A stretch of DNA of 64,000 nt from Pseudomonas pergaminensis (GTDB taxonomy: Bacteria > Pseudomonadota > Gammaproteobacteria > Pseudomonadales > Pseudomonadaceae): contig NZ_CP078013.2 in assembly GCF_024112395.2 (NCBI RefSeq), positions 4,836,001-4,900,000 of the forward strand, given 5' to 3'. Below are positions 44,365-52,668 of the stretch, in pieces (position 1 is the first letter of the stretch; each line of letters begins with the position of its first letter). The translations under genes were made by a program, and so were the position numbers. The notes under the pieces were generated by a model, which was given only the letters and a program-made list of their open reading frames with translations, was not told the DNA's origin and made no database searches.

Positions 44365-45747
44365 ATGGCTTTGGATTTATTCGTCGTACTCATCTACGCC
44401 GCCGGCATGCTCGTGCTCGGTTATTACGGCATGCGCCGCGCCAAGACCCACGAAGACTACCTGGTAGCCGGGCGCAACCTCGGCCCGTCACTGTACATGG
44501 GCACCATGGCCGCCACGGTGTTGGGCGGTGCGTCCACCGTCGGCACCGTGCGACTGGGGTATGTGCACGGTATCTCGGGCTTCTGGCTGTGTGCCGCGCT
44601 GGGCATGGGCATCATTGCGCTCAACCTGTTCCTGGCCAAGCCGCTGCTGAAGCTGAAGATCTTCACCGTGACCCAGGTACTGGAAAAACGCTATAACCCC
44701 ATGACCCGCCAGGCCAGCGCCGTGATCATGCTGGCCTACGCACTGATGATCGGCGTGACCTCGATCCTGGCCATCGGCACCGTGCTGCAAGTGCTGTTCG
44801 GCCTGCCGTTCTGGATCTCGGTGTTGCTGGGCGGTGGCGTGGTGGTGGTGTACTCGACCATCGGCGGCATGTGGTCGCTGACCCTCACCGACATCGTGCA
44901 ATTCGTGATCAAGACCGTTGGCCTGATGTTCATCCTGCTGCCGATCTGCCTGTACCGCGTCGGCGGCTGGGACGAACTGGTGGCCAAGCTGCCGGCATCG
45001 AGCTTCAGCTTCACCGCGATCGGCTGGGACACGATCATCACCTACTTCATGATCTACTTCTTCGGCATCCTGATCGGCCAGGACATCTGGCAGCGCGTGT
45101 TCACCGCCCGTGACGAAAAAGTCGCCAAGTACGCAGGCACGTTCGCCGGTTTCTACTGCATCCTCTACGGCCTGGCCTGTGCACTGATCGGCATGGCGGC
45201 GCATGTCCTGATCCCGGACCTGGATAACGTCAACAATGCGTTTGCCGCTATCGTGAAAGCCTCGCTGCCCGACGGCATTCGTGGCCTGGTGATTGCCGCC
45301 GCCCTCGCAGCGATGATGTCCACCGCCAGCGCCGGCCTACTCGCCGCCTCCACCGTACTGACCGAAGACCTGCTGCCGCGCCTGCGTGGCGGCAAACAGT
45401 CGAGCCTGGCCATCAACCGCCTGTTCACGATGCTGACCGGCGTTGCCGTGCTGGGAATCGCACTGGTAGTGAGCGATGTGATCAGCGCCCTGACCCTGGC
45501 CTACAACCTGTTGGTGGGCGGCATGCTGATCCCGCTGATCGGCGCGATCTTCTGGAAACGCGCGACCACCTCGGGTGCGATTACGTCCATGACCCTGGGC
45601 TTTGTGACGGCACTGGTGTTCATGATCAAGGATGGCTTGGACGCGAACACACCGATCTACTACAGCCTGGCGGTAGGGCTGGTGAGTTTTGTGGTGGTGA
45701 GTTTGTTGTCGCGCCGGCCAGCGGGTGTGGCGGCCAACGCGGTTTGA
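44365..45747 (+). CDS. Sodium:solute symporter of the gbu operon
   Basis: A 460-residue SSF (SLC5-type) symporter with about 13 hydrophobic segments. Features include YGMRRAKTHEDYLVAGRNLGPSLYMGTMAATVLGGASTVGTVRLGY at residues 20-65 and GQDIWQRVFTARDEKVAKYAG at about 235-255. It follows the NCS1 gene by 34 bases with GGAGA before ATG 44365 and is closed by a terminator. In P. aeruginosa the equivalent gene is PA1418. The locus thus has two unrelated transporters, perhaps for uptake of different guanidino compounds. Confidence 0.9.
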   Translation: MALDLFVVLIYAAGMLVLGYYGMRRAKTHEDYLVAGRNLGPSLYMGTMAATVLGGASTVGTVRLGYVHGISGFWLCAALGMGIIALNLFLAKPLLKLKIFTVTQVLEKRYNPMTRQASAVIMLAYALMIGVTSILAIGTVLQVLFGLPFWISVLLGGGVVVVYSTIGGMWSLTLTDIVQFVIKTVGLMFILLPICLYRVGGWDELVAKLPASSFSFTAIGWDTIITYFMIYFFGILIGQDIWQRVFTARDEKVAKYAGTFAGFYCILYGLACALIGMAAHVLIPDLDNVNNAFAAIVKASLPDGIRGLVIAAALAAMMSTASAGLLAASTVLTEDLLPRLRGGKQSSLAINRLFTMLTGVAVLGIALVVSDVISALTLAYNLLVGGMLIPLIGAIFWKRATTSGAITSMTLGFVTALVFMIKDGLDANTPIYYSLAVGLVSFVVVSLLSRRPAGVAANAV

Positions 45748-45779
45748 GATACAACTGGATTTAGAGCGGTTTCTTCAGC

Positions 45780-45811
45780 GGGCGCGACGTCGGATGTCGT
45801 GCCCGTTTTTT
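45780..45811 (+). terminator. Rho-independent terminator of the gbu operon
   Basis: GGGCGCGAC / GTCGTGCCC stem with a seven-base loop and seven T residues; it ends directly at the stop codon of the convergent lipoprotein gene. Confidence 0.88.
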
Positions 45812-46194
45812 TATTCAGCATTCCGGCTGGCTTCTTCAAACAAATCTCCGCAAGATTTACAGCCAAAATACTGCTCGGTTGTAGGGCATTCGATTTCTCC
45901 TGTCGCCCCCGCCCTCACCCGCCAAGTACAGACGTTGCCGCGATACTTCAGTGTGCCTTCAAGGTAACAAGGGGCCCAGTCGTACTCGTCATGCAGCGTG
46001 CGTGCGTCAATAGGTTCAGCGCGCTTGAAGAAGGACGCGACTTGTCGCTCATCCAACGTAACGTCGCTAGGTCGACAGCGCTCCGGTTCTTTGGAGTGAA
46101 AACCCGAGATAACGATGTTGTCGATATCTGGAGGGAAAGCCGCGCACCCGGCGAGTATTACCCACACGCCAAACAGCCATGACCGTAGGTTCAT
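45811..46194 (-). CDS. Small cysteine-rich lipoprotein, candidate immunity protein
   Basis: A 127-residue lipoprotein. The signal peptide MNLRSWLFGVWVILAGC ends in the lipobox LAGC. The mature part has a run of paired cysteines (CRPS, DWAPC, VCTWRV, IEC, FGCKSCG) that could form disulfides in the periplasm. Its ATG overlaps the stop codon of the amidase gene by four bases, so the two are translated together. An exported protein coupled to a lytic enzyme that lacks a signal peptide is the layout of a type VI effector-immunity pair; this is inference. No family was recognised. Confidence 0.7.
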   Translation of the reverse strand: MNLRSWLFGVWVILAGCAAFPPDIDNIVISGFHSKEPERCRPSDVTLDERQVASFFKRAEPIDARTLHDEYDWAPCYLEGTLKYRGNVCTWRVRAGATGEIECPTTEQYFGCKSCGDLFEEASRNAE

Positions 46195-46763
46195 TGCCAC
46201 ACCGCGCTGCTGGCTTCGCCTGGGTGTTTGTAGGAGATTTGCGGATGCGTGTAGACGTCCTCGGGGGTCAGGCGGAAATGACCATATAACTCCGCCACCA
46301 ACCACTGCAGAGCTTGATTCTGCATGGCAGTCACCTCCTCGTAACGGGCAGCATCCAGGTGCTTGCCGACCAATTCAATCCCCAAGGAATCCGCGTTCAT
46401 CGGGTATCGCTCAGGGTAATCCTTGGTGCGCTCATAGCGGTCCAGCGCGCGAATCTGCAACGTCCAGGTGAGCGCCTGGATGGTCTGAATTTTCGCGGTG
46501 TCGCACTTGGCCTGATCAGTTGCCAGGCATTTGGAGCGCAAGTAGCGCCCAACGTGGTAACAGCGTTTTTTGAGGCTGGCCGTTTGGTAGATCACACCAT
46601 TTTTTTCAATGAGAAAATGCGCACCGCTTCCCTTGGCCAGGTAACCGTTGAAGGTGTGTTGGGCGGTTGGGGCGTCCGTCTGATGGACCACCAGCGCGCT
46701 CACACTGGGCAAATCCCCGTGCTCGATTGTTTGAAATCGACGGGGTTTAACCCTGTCGGACAT
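46191..46763 (-). CDS. N-acetylmuramoyl-L-alanine amidase (PGRP type), candidate secreted effector
   Basis: A 190-residue zinc amidase of the Amidase_2/PGRP family. VSALVVHQTDAPTAQ carries the first zinc His; HFLIEKNGVIYQTAS, CYHVGRYLRSKC and SLGIELVGKH follow, and the second His is in THPQISYKHPGEASS near the C-terminus. No signal peptide or cell-wall anchor is present, so if it acts on the wall it needs another export route, such as type VI secretion. ATG 46763 follows AAGGA at six bases; upstream in-frame ATGs at 46769, 46793 and 46805 have poorer sites. It overlaps the lipoprotein gene by four bases. Confidence 0.85.
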   Translation of the reverse strand: MSDRVKPRRFQTIEHGDLPSVSALVVHQTDAPTAQHTFNGYLAKGSGAHFLIEKNGVIYQTASLKKRCYHVGRYLRSKCLATDQAKCDTAKIQTIQALTWTLQIRALDRYERTKDYPERYPMNADSLGIELVGKHLDAARYEEVTAMQNQALQWLVAELYGHFRLTPEDVYTHPQISYKHPGEASSAVWQ

Positions 46764-47024
46764 CAACATTCCTTCGCTATCAATACTCGACATTCCAATG
46801 CCCATTCATCCATGTGAAGGCAAAAATATAGAAGGACGAGCGGGAAAAAGGCACGGACGACGGAATAAGAAGAAGTCTCTGACGATGAGACGCGCAATGA
46901 CAGGTGATTGCGGGCACTACGAATGAACGACGGCTGCACTCTAATAACAGGGAATAGAACACGCCCTGTTGAATGACCCATGGTGCAGCGCCCGCGCGAC
47001 GGGATCGCGTGAGCGCTTCAGGGC
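46764..47024. other. Gene-poor region between amidase and PA1414-like gene
   Basis: About 260 bases with no supportable gene; GC content is lower than in neighbouring genes between 46800 and 46970. AACAGGG and CCCTGTT arms around 46946-46971 could form a hairpin but lack a clear T tract. It probably holds the promoter of the amidase unit. Confidence 0.5.
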
Positions 47025-47147
47025 TTACCTGCGACGTGGACGACGCTGCTCGTCATCTGTGCGAATCGGCACAGGCTGCAGTGGAGGCTCGATCAAGCCC
47101 AATGCAACACCCAGATCATGGAGCCAGTTTTGAATTTTCTCTTTCAT
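47025..47147 (-). CDS. 40-residue PA1414-like small protein
   Basis: A short gene coding for MKEKIQNWLHDLGVALGLIE followed by PPLQPVPIRTDDEQRRPRRR. The N-terminal half should form an amphipathic helix; the C-terminal half is a Pro- and Arg-rich tail. AAGGGGG stands before the ATG. It closely resembles, from memory, PA1414 of P. aeruginosa, a small gene strongly expressed at low oxygen, and it has the same neighbours (LysR regulator behind it, MFS gene beyond). An Anr-type box lies upstream. The function of the peptide is not known; the transcript may itself act as RNA. Confidence 0.7.
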   Translation of the reverse strand: MKEKIQNWLHDLGVALGLIEPPLQPVPIRTDDEQRRPRRR

Positions 47148-47265
47148 GGTTGCCCCCTTTGAGGGTAATGCTGGTAGGCGCAAGATCTGTCGCCCTTTCC
47201 TACACTGATAGTAGCCCTAAGTCCTACGCATTGCTTGAACGAAACCACAACGAACTATTACTGAA

Positions 47266-47279
47266 TTGATCCAAATCCT
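47266..47279 (-). promoter_or_regulatory. Anr/Dnr-type box upstream of the 40-residue gene
   Basis: TTGATCCAAATCCT matches the Anr consensus TTGAT-N4-ATCAA at eight of ten fixed positions. Its centre is about 125 bases before the ATG at 47147, so a start some 41 bases downstream would leave a leader of about 80 nt. I could not find a good -10 box at that exact spot. Confidence 0.45.
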
Positions 47280-47289
47280 GACGGATCGT

Positions 47290-48183
47290 TCAAGCAATCG
47301 CACGTGTGTCTTGCAGGACCTCGGCCTTGCCCTCTTGCTGCAGGTCGATCCATGCGTTGAGGTTAGCGCCGAGCATACCCTTTCGCCACATCAGCCAGGT
47401 CGTCGCAGTGGCAAAAGGCCCTGTCAGCGGATGAACGGACACGCTGTCCTTGCCTGGCAGGCTGGCGAGCATGGATTCGGACATCAACGCCACCCCGGAT
47501 CCGGCGATCACACACGCGAGCATGCCTTGGTAGGATTCGATCTCAATTGCCCGCCCCATGGCCACCCGCTCGTGGGAAAACCAGGTTTCCAGGCGCGTGC
47601 GGTAGGCGCAACTGCGGCGAAAGGTAAACACTGAGCGGCCCGCCACATCCTGCGGCCCGCGCACCGGCGGGTGATCGGCTTCGCAGATCAGCACCAGGCG
47701 TTCCTCGCACAGGGCCACCCCGTCCAGGGAGGCGATGGTGATGGGGCCGTCCACAAAGGCAGCATCCAGGCGACCGGTAATCAAACCTTCGAGCAACTCG
47801 CCGCTGGGCGCCGATTGCACCTGAAGGTTCACCATCGGGTAAGCCTTGTGATAACGCGCCAGCAGCTTCGGCAAATGCACCGCTGCCGTGCTGTACATGC
47901 TGCCCAGAACAAAATCACCCGCCGGCTGCCCGCCTTGCACGGCACCGTGGGCTTCGTCGTGCAGCGCCAGCAGACGGGTGCTGTAGTCCAACAACACTTT
48001 GCCCGCAGGAGAAAGCTGCAAACGCTGGCGCTCGCGCACGAACAACTCGACACCGAGTTGTTCCTCCATTTGCTTGAGGCGCGTTGACAGGTTGGACGGC
48101 ACCCGGTGCAAACGGTCAGCCGCTCGCGTGATGGAGCCCTCTTCCGCCACGGCTTGGAAGATGCGCAATTGACTGAACTCCAT
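47290..48183 (-). CDS. LysR-family transcriptional regulator
   Basis: A 297-residue LysR-type regulator. The helix-turn-helix spans about residues 2-60 (RIFQAVAEEGSITRAADRLHRVPSNLSTRLKQMEEQLG), with the substrate domain behind it (FVLGSMYSTAAVHLPKLLARY). ATG 48183 is chosen since it follows GGAGAAAGG; the longer frame would need TTG 48195. It is divergent from the YbfB-like MFS gene and probably controls it. In P. aeruginosa the equivalent neighbour of PA1414 is also a LysR gene. Effector unknown. Confidence 0.9.
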   Translation of the reverse strand: MEFSQLRIFQAVAEEGSITRAADRLHRVPSNLSTRLKQMEEQLGVELFVRERQRLQLSPAGKVLLDYSTRLLALHDEAHGAVQGGQPAGDFVLGSMYSTAAVHLPKLLARYHKAYPMVNLQVQSAPSGELLEGLITGRLDAAFVDGPITIASLDGVALCEERLVLICEADHPPVRGPQDVAGRSVFTFRRSCAYRTRLETWFSHERVAMGRAIEIESYQGMLACVIAGSGVALMSESMLASLPGKDSVSVHPLTGPFATATTWLMWRKGMLGANLNAWIDLQQEGKAEVLQDTRAIA

Positions 48184-48286
48184 ACCTTTCTCCAAAACAG
48201 AACAAGTTACTCACTATTATTCAATTTTACAGAAAGTCAATCGGCTTTAGCCTGAAGGTATTCGTTTACCCGCAGGAAACCAGACC

Positions 48287-49495
48287 ATGTCCCCGTTGAT
48301 TCGCTTACTTGCCAGCTTTGTCGCCTTGATGATGGCGATGGGCATTGGCCGCTTCGCCCTTACCCCACAAATGCCCCATCTGCTCAGTGAAGGGCAGATC
48401 GATCTGACCGGCGCCGGCCTGATTGCCGCCGCCAATTACCTGGGCTACTTCGTCGGGGCGGTGGATTCGATCTTTGCGCGCAGTCATCACCACGTGCGTG
48501 GACGCTTGTATGGCGGGTTGTGGCTGTGTGTGCTGCTGACCCTCGCGTCGTACTGGGCCCATGGGTTCTGGCCGCATCTGTTGTTGCGCTTCGGCACCGG
48601 GGTCGCGAGTGCCTGGGCCCTGGTGATGATTACCAGCCTGAGCCAACCATTGGCGATTGCCGCCGGGCGCCCGCGCCTGGGCGCACTGGTATTCGCCGGG
48701 CCCGGACTGGGGATTCTGCTGACCGGGTTATTGGCGCTCGGCGCCAACCTGCTGGGGCAAAACTCGGCCACCTTGTGGTTGGTGTACGGCGTGGTGGCGC
48801 TGGTGATGTTGCTGGCGACTCTGCCGTTCCTGCCCAAGCCGTCTGCCGCCGCGAGCCCCGTAGCTGGCCACTCCGACGCGGGCAGCAATGGCAGCATTGC
48901 GCATTTGTGCTGGATCTACGTGTTGTACGGCCTTGGCTATATCATCCCGGCAACGTTCCTGTCGCAGATGGCCAGCGCGCAATTCAAGGGCGCCTGGCAG
49001 GCCGACCTGTTCTGGCCGTGTTTTGGCCTGGCAGCGGCAATAGGTGTGGTGGTGGCAACCCTGCGTCGCAAGGATCCAGACACCACTCGCCGGTGGCTGA
49101 TGACCACCCTGTGGCTGCAAGCAGCCGGGGTGTTTGCCTGCCTGCTGGGCAATGGTTGGGGCTTGGCACTCGGGGTATTGCTGTGTGGCGGGCCGTTCCT
49201 GGCGTGCATGCAGTTGGTGATGGCACGCCTGCGGGACGTCGCCCCCCATGGCTACCAACGCAGCACCGGGCTACTGACCGCCAGCTTCGCCATCGGCCAG
49301 TTAAGTGGCCCGTTGCTGGCGTCGGTCAGCAGCCACCTGAGCGGCGGCCTGCAACCCGCGCTGGTCGTCGCCGGCGCGGGCTTATTGGTGGCAGGCTCGG
49401 TGTTGGTCAGCCGGCAACCATCGGCGCAGGCACACGCACCTGTTCACGCCGTGCCAGCACCAGGAAAAACAGCCCACCCAGGAAGCACCCGGTAA
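48287..49495 (+). CDS. YbfB/YjiJ-type MFS transporter
   Basis: A 402-residue major facilitator of the YbfB/YjiJ family with about twelve hydrophobic segments. The start MSPLIRLLASFVALMMAMGIGRFALTPQMP has the family's GIGRFA-TP-MP motif. It is divergent from the LysR gene, which likely regulates it. The last 89 coding bases overlap, on the opposite strand, the 3' end of the NCS1 permease gene; the last 25 residues (QPSAQAHAPVHAVPAPGKTA) are low-complexity and may be an accidental extension. Substrate unknown. Confidence 0.88.
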   Translation: MSPLIRLLASFVALMMAMGIGRFALTPQMPHLLSEGQIDLTGAGLIAAANYLGYFVGAVDSIFARSHHHVRGRLYGGLWLCVLLTLASYWAHGFWPHLLLRFGTGVASAWALVMITSLSQPLAIAAGRPRLGALVFAGPGLGILLTGLLALGANLLGQNSATLWLVYGVVALVMLLATLPFLPKPSAAASPVAGHSDAGSNGSIAHLCWIYVLYGLGYIIPATFLSQMASAQFKGAWQADLFWPCFGLAAAIGVVVATLRRKDPDTTRRWLMTTLWLQAAGVFACLLGNGWGLALGVLLCGGPFLACMQLVMARLRDVAPHGYQRSTGLLTASFAIGQLSGPLLASVSSHLSGGLQPALVVAGAGLLVAGSVLVSRQPSAQAHAPVHAVPAPGKTAHPGSTR

Positions 49496-50849
49496 ACCAG
49501 GCGAAGTTGGCCATGCCCTGCAGCGCCGGGGTGAAGGTGATCGCGACGCCCACCAGCGTCGCGGGCACCAGGGCCTTGACCGCCGTCCAGTTCACGCCGC
49601 CGTCGAAGTAGTAACGCCCGCTGGGGCTGTCGTCAAACAGTGCATCCACATCAATCTTCTGTTTTTTGATCAAGTAGAAATCCACCAGTAGGATCCCGAA
49701 CAGCGGCCCGATGAAAGCTGCGAGGATATCCAGGGTGTAGTGAATCATCAGCGGGTTGTTGAACAGGTTCCACGGGGTGATGAAGACCGACGCCACGGCA
49801 GCGATCATCCCGCCCGCGCGCCAGCTGATTTTGCTCGGGGCAACGTTAGCGAAGTCAAACGCCGGCGAAACGAAGTTGGCGACAATATTGATGCCGATGG
49901 TTGCGGTGACAAAGGCAAACGCGCCCAGCAATACGGCCATGCTGTTATCGATGCGCGAAACCGTCGCGATCGGGTCATGCAGCATTTCACCGAACACCGG
50001 CAAGGTGCCCGAGACAATCACCACCGTCACCAGGGAAAACGCCAGGAAATTCACCGGCAGCCCCCAGAAATTACCGCGTCGCACATCCTGCATGCTGCGG
50101 CAGTAGCGGCTGAAGTCGCCGAAATTCAGGGTCGGTCCGGAGAAATACGACACCACCAACGCCGTGGCCACAATTACCTGGCCAAATGCTTGCCAGCCCG
50201 ACAGCGACTTCTCCGCCAGGGTGAAGCTGATGTTTGACCAACCGGCCTTCCACACGATCCAGCCCGCCAGGGCAAACATCACCGCATACACCACCGGTCC
50301 CGCCCAATCGATAAAACGGCGGATGGACTCCATGCCCGCCCAGAACACCGCCGCTTGCAGCACCCACAGGCTGAGGAAACCCAACCAGCCAAGGTAGGAC
50401 AGGCCTGCAAAATGTGGCTCTGCATACACCGCCATCTGTGGGAAGAAACGCAGCACCACGATGATCAACGCACTCGAGGCCAAGTACGTTTGAATCCCGT
50501 ACCAGGCCACGGCGATCAAACCGCGAATCACCGCCGGAATATTCGCACCGAACACCCCAAACGCCAGCCGGCAAATCACAGGATAAGGCACCGCTGCCTG
50601 CTGGCTGGGCTTGGCCACCAGGTTGGCGATCAACTGCACGATGCAGATACCCACGAGCAAGGCGATCAACACCTGCCAGCTGGCCAGCCCGAGGGCAAAC
50701 AGGCTGGCAGCAAACACATAGCCGCCAACGCTGTGAACATCACTCATCCAGAAAGCAAAGATGTTGTACCAGTTCCACTTTTGCGGCAGTGGACCCAGGT
50801 CCTGGTTATACAGGCGCGGGCTGTAGCCTTTGGGCAATTGTTCTGACAT
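49407..50849 (-). CDS. NCS1-family nucleobase/hydantoin permease
   Basis: A 480-residue transporter of the nucleobase:cation symporter-1 family, closer to the PucI/Mhp1 (allantoin, hydantoin, uracil) branch than the one at 42819. Features: the N-terminal NQDLGPLPQKWNWYNIFAFWMSDVHSVGGYVFAAS, GLIAVAWYGIQTYLAS, LNFGDFSRYCRSMQDVRRGNFWGLPVN (family signature at about 235-260) and FGILLVDFYLIKKQKID near the end. ATG 50849 follows GGAG. It is convergent with and overlaps the MFS gene by 89 bases. No catabolic gene is adjacent, so the solute is unknown. Confidence 0.9.
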   Translation of the reverse strand: MSEQLPKGYSPRLYNQDLGPLPQKWNWYNIFAFWMSDVHSVGGYVFAASLFALGLASWQVLIALLVGICIVQLIANLVAKPSQQAAVPYPVICRLAFGVFGANIPAVIRGLIAVAWYGIQTYLASSALIIVVLRFFPQMAVYAEPHFAGLSYLGWLGFLSLWVLQAAVFWAGMESIRRFIDWAGPVVYAVMFALAGWIVWKAGWSNISFTLAEKSLSGWQAFGQVIVATALVVSYFSGPTLNFGDFSRYCRSMQDVRRGNFWGLPVNFLAFSLVTVVIVSGTLPVFGEMLHDPIATVSRIDNSMAVLLGAFAFVTATIGINIVANFVSPAFDFANVAPSKISWRAGGMIAAVASVFITPWNLFNNPLMIHYTLDILAAFIGPLFGILLVDFYLIKKQKIDVDALFDDSPSGRYYFDGGVNWTAVKALVPATLVGVAITFTPALQGMANFAWFTGCFLGGLFFLVLARREQVRVPAPMVAG

Positions 50850-51047
50850 CGCTGGGCTCCTCGAAATACCGGCCTGCGCTACCGTTGCAGGGTGCATACG
50901 GGAGGCGGCATGGTTTGTATACGAGATAGTCAGCAGAATGCGTGCCAATTGAGCGCAATCGCTCTGGCACGCCGCTCCAAAGGGTTGGATACAGGTTTAT
51001 AAGGTGGGGCTACGCTCAGCAACGGTGCATGTACATCCTGTACACAA

Positions 51048-51446
51048 TCAGCGGTGCACTCGTTGTGCACACAGGTAACCCACCGTGCAGCACGCGGCGG
51101 TCAGGAACGTGCCCCAGGCCATGTCCATGACCGCAAGCTGGGCCGACCAGCCTTGCAGCGTGGCCCAGTTGCTCAGGTCGTACGTGCCGTAGGCGACCAG
51201 GCCGAGCAACGCACCCATTCGGGCCGCACGCTGCCAGCTGGCGCTGGGCAATACCACGAACACCACACAACCGATGACATAGAGGAGATAGAACAACACC
51301 GCCGGCAACAGCCGTGGTTGATCGAGCATCAACGGGCCGAGCAGCGATTTATAGGTGGGGCCCATCAAGACGCCGAGCCAGAGGCCGTCGAGGAGCAGAA
51401 ACGCGAGCAAGGTACCGAGGAAGGCGAACAAGGATTTTTTCGACAT
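51048..51446 (-). CDS. DUF2177-family inner membrane protein
   Basis: A 132-residue membrane protein of the DUF2177 family with four hydrophobic segments: about 7-26 (FAFLGTLLAFLLLDGLWLGV), 47-67, 75-92 and 104-122. The FLLLDGLWLG motif in the first helix and the GTYDLSNWATLQGWS loop are typical. Function unknown. ATG 51446; it is 62 bases downstream of cvfB on the same strand and may be co-transcribed with it. Its N-terminal residues MSKKS are basic, consistent with membrane insertion. Confidence 0.88.
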   Translation of the reverse strand: MSKKSLFAFLGTLLAFLLLDGLWLGVLMGPTYKSLLGPLMLDQPRLLPAVLFYLLYVIGCVVFVVLPSASWQRAARMGALLGLVAYGTYDLSNWATLQGWSAQLAVMDMAWGTFLTAACCTVGYLCAQRVHR

Positions 51447-51461
51447 GGGTGCAGCCCTTTT

Positions 51462-51490
51462 ATAGGAGCGAGGGGGACGCCTAGCTCCTA
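51462..51490. repeat. Short inverted repeat between cvfB and the DUF2177 gene
   Basis: TAGGAGC (51463-51469) and GCTCCTA (51484-51490) have 14 bases between them. The arms match the outer part of the REP sequences in this window, so this may be a decayed REP or a weak terminator for cvfB. Confidence 0.45.
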
Positions 51491-51508
51491 CAAAAGAGCA
51501 AATCGCAC

Positions 51509-52345
51509 TCAGCTTAGTTCAATGCGATCCGCATGAATCACGATCTGGCCTTGCTTATACAGCGCACCGATGGCTTTCTTGAAGTTGCCCTTGCTCACGC
51601 CGAACAAGTTACTGATCACCGCCGGATCGCTTTTATCGCTGACCGGCAAGGTGCCGTTGTTTTCGCGCAACTTGGCGAGGATCTTCGAGTTCAGGCTGGA
51701 GGCTGCTTCCTGCCCAACCGGTTGCAGGCTCAGGCTGATGTTGCCGTCGGCACGGATCTCTTTGATAAAGCCTTTTTCTTCCTTTCCCGGGCGCAGGAAC
51801 TTGAACACTTCGTTCTTGTGGATCAGGCCCCAGTGCTTGTTGTTGATGATCGCCTTGAAGCCCATGTCAGTGGCTTCGGCCACCAACAGGTCGACTTCCT
51901 GGCCCACCTGGTAGTTGGCGGGGGTCTTGTCCAGGTAGCGATCCAGGCGTGCGGTGGCGGTGATGCGCTTGGTGTGCTTGTCGAGGTAGACGTGCACCAC
52001 ACAGTATTCACCGGCGCTCAACTGGCGTTTTTCTTCCGAATACGGCAGCAGCAAGTCCTTGGGCAAACCCCAGTCGAGAAACACGCCAATACTGTTGACT
52101 TCCACCACTTTCAAACTGGCGAATTCACCCACTTGAACTTTGGGCTTCTCAGTGGTGGCGATAAGTTTGTCATCGCTGTCCAGATAAATGAAAACGTTAA
52201 GCCAGTCTTCATCTTCACTGGGAATATCCTTGGGGATATACCGATTAGGCAAGAGGATTTCACCGTCTTGCGCACCGTCCAGGTACAAACCAAAGTTAGT
52301 GTGTTTAACCACTTGCAAGCTGTTGTAGCGCCCGACTAAAGCCAT
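51509..52345 (-). CDS. cvfB: CvfB-type S1 RNA-binding protein
   Basis: A 278-residue protein of the CvfB family, RNA-binding factors affecting virulence and translation in Gram-positive bacteria. It contains three S1-like modules: about 1-60 (LVGRYNSLQVVKHTNFGLYLDG), 70-130 (KVVEVNSIGVFLDWGLPKDLLLPYSE) and 145-210 (VDLLVAEATDMGFKAIINNKHWGLIHKNEVF), then a C-terminal winged helix (NGTLPVSDKSDPAVISNLFGVSKGNFKKAIGALYKQGQI). ATG 52345 follows GAGGG. The role in Pseudomonas is not established. Confidence 0.9.
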   Translation of the reverse strand: MALVGRYNSLQVVKHTNFGLYLDGAQDGEILLPNRYIPKDIPSEDEDWLNVFIYLDSDDKLIATTEKPKVQVGEFASLKVVEVNSIGVFLDWGLPKDLLLPYSEEKRQLSAGEYCVVHVYLDKHTKRITATARLDRYLDKTPANYQVGQEVDLLVAEATDMGFKAIINNKHWGLIHKNEVFKFLRPGKEEKGFIKEIRADGNISLSLQPVGQEAASSLNSKILAKLRENNGTLPVSDKSDPAVISNLFGVSKGNFKKAIGALYKQGQIVIHADRIELS

Positions 52346-52668
52346 GTTCAATACCCTCATTACGTGGGCGGCATTCTACCCGAGTTGCGCCTGCCACGCG
52401 CGCGCGCCTGAAAAATCGCGGCCTGGCGTGGCTTTCCAATGGCACTGCCCCGCTCGTCCGATCACTGGGCTGAATTTTCCGGCGCTGCCAACCGCCCTCC
52501 CTGCCTGTCGTTTCGAGTTAAAACAGCAAGTTAGAGGCTTATTTCAAAAATAAACTTTGGCTATTTTCGACCCCGCAACTTATTACCGGGGGATATTTAC
52601 CAAGCAATTGTCAAGTATTTCCTGTACGATGCCTGGCCAAGTTAATTTTCTACAGGTTAGTGGCCGCC
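52346..52668. other. Intergenic region between cvfB and a small gene
   Basis: About 320 bases with no supportable gene. The right half (52520-52660) is AT-rich and probably holds the promoters for both neighbours; no clear -35/-10 pair was found. Confidence 0.5.

Noticed and set aside
50955..50985. Possible sigma-54 promoter (TGGCACG)
   Set aside because: The -24 part matches, but the -12 part reads TCCAA where TTGCA or TTGCT is needed.
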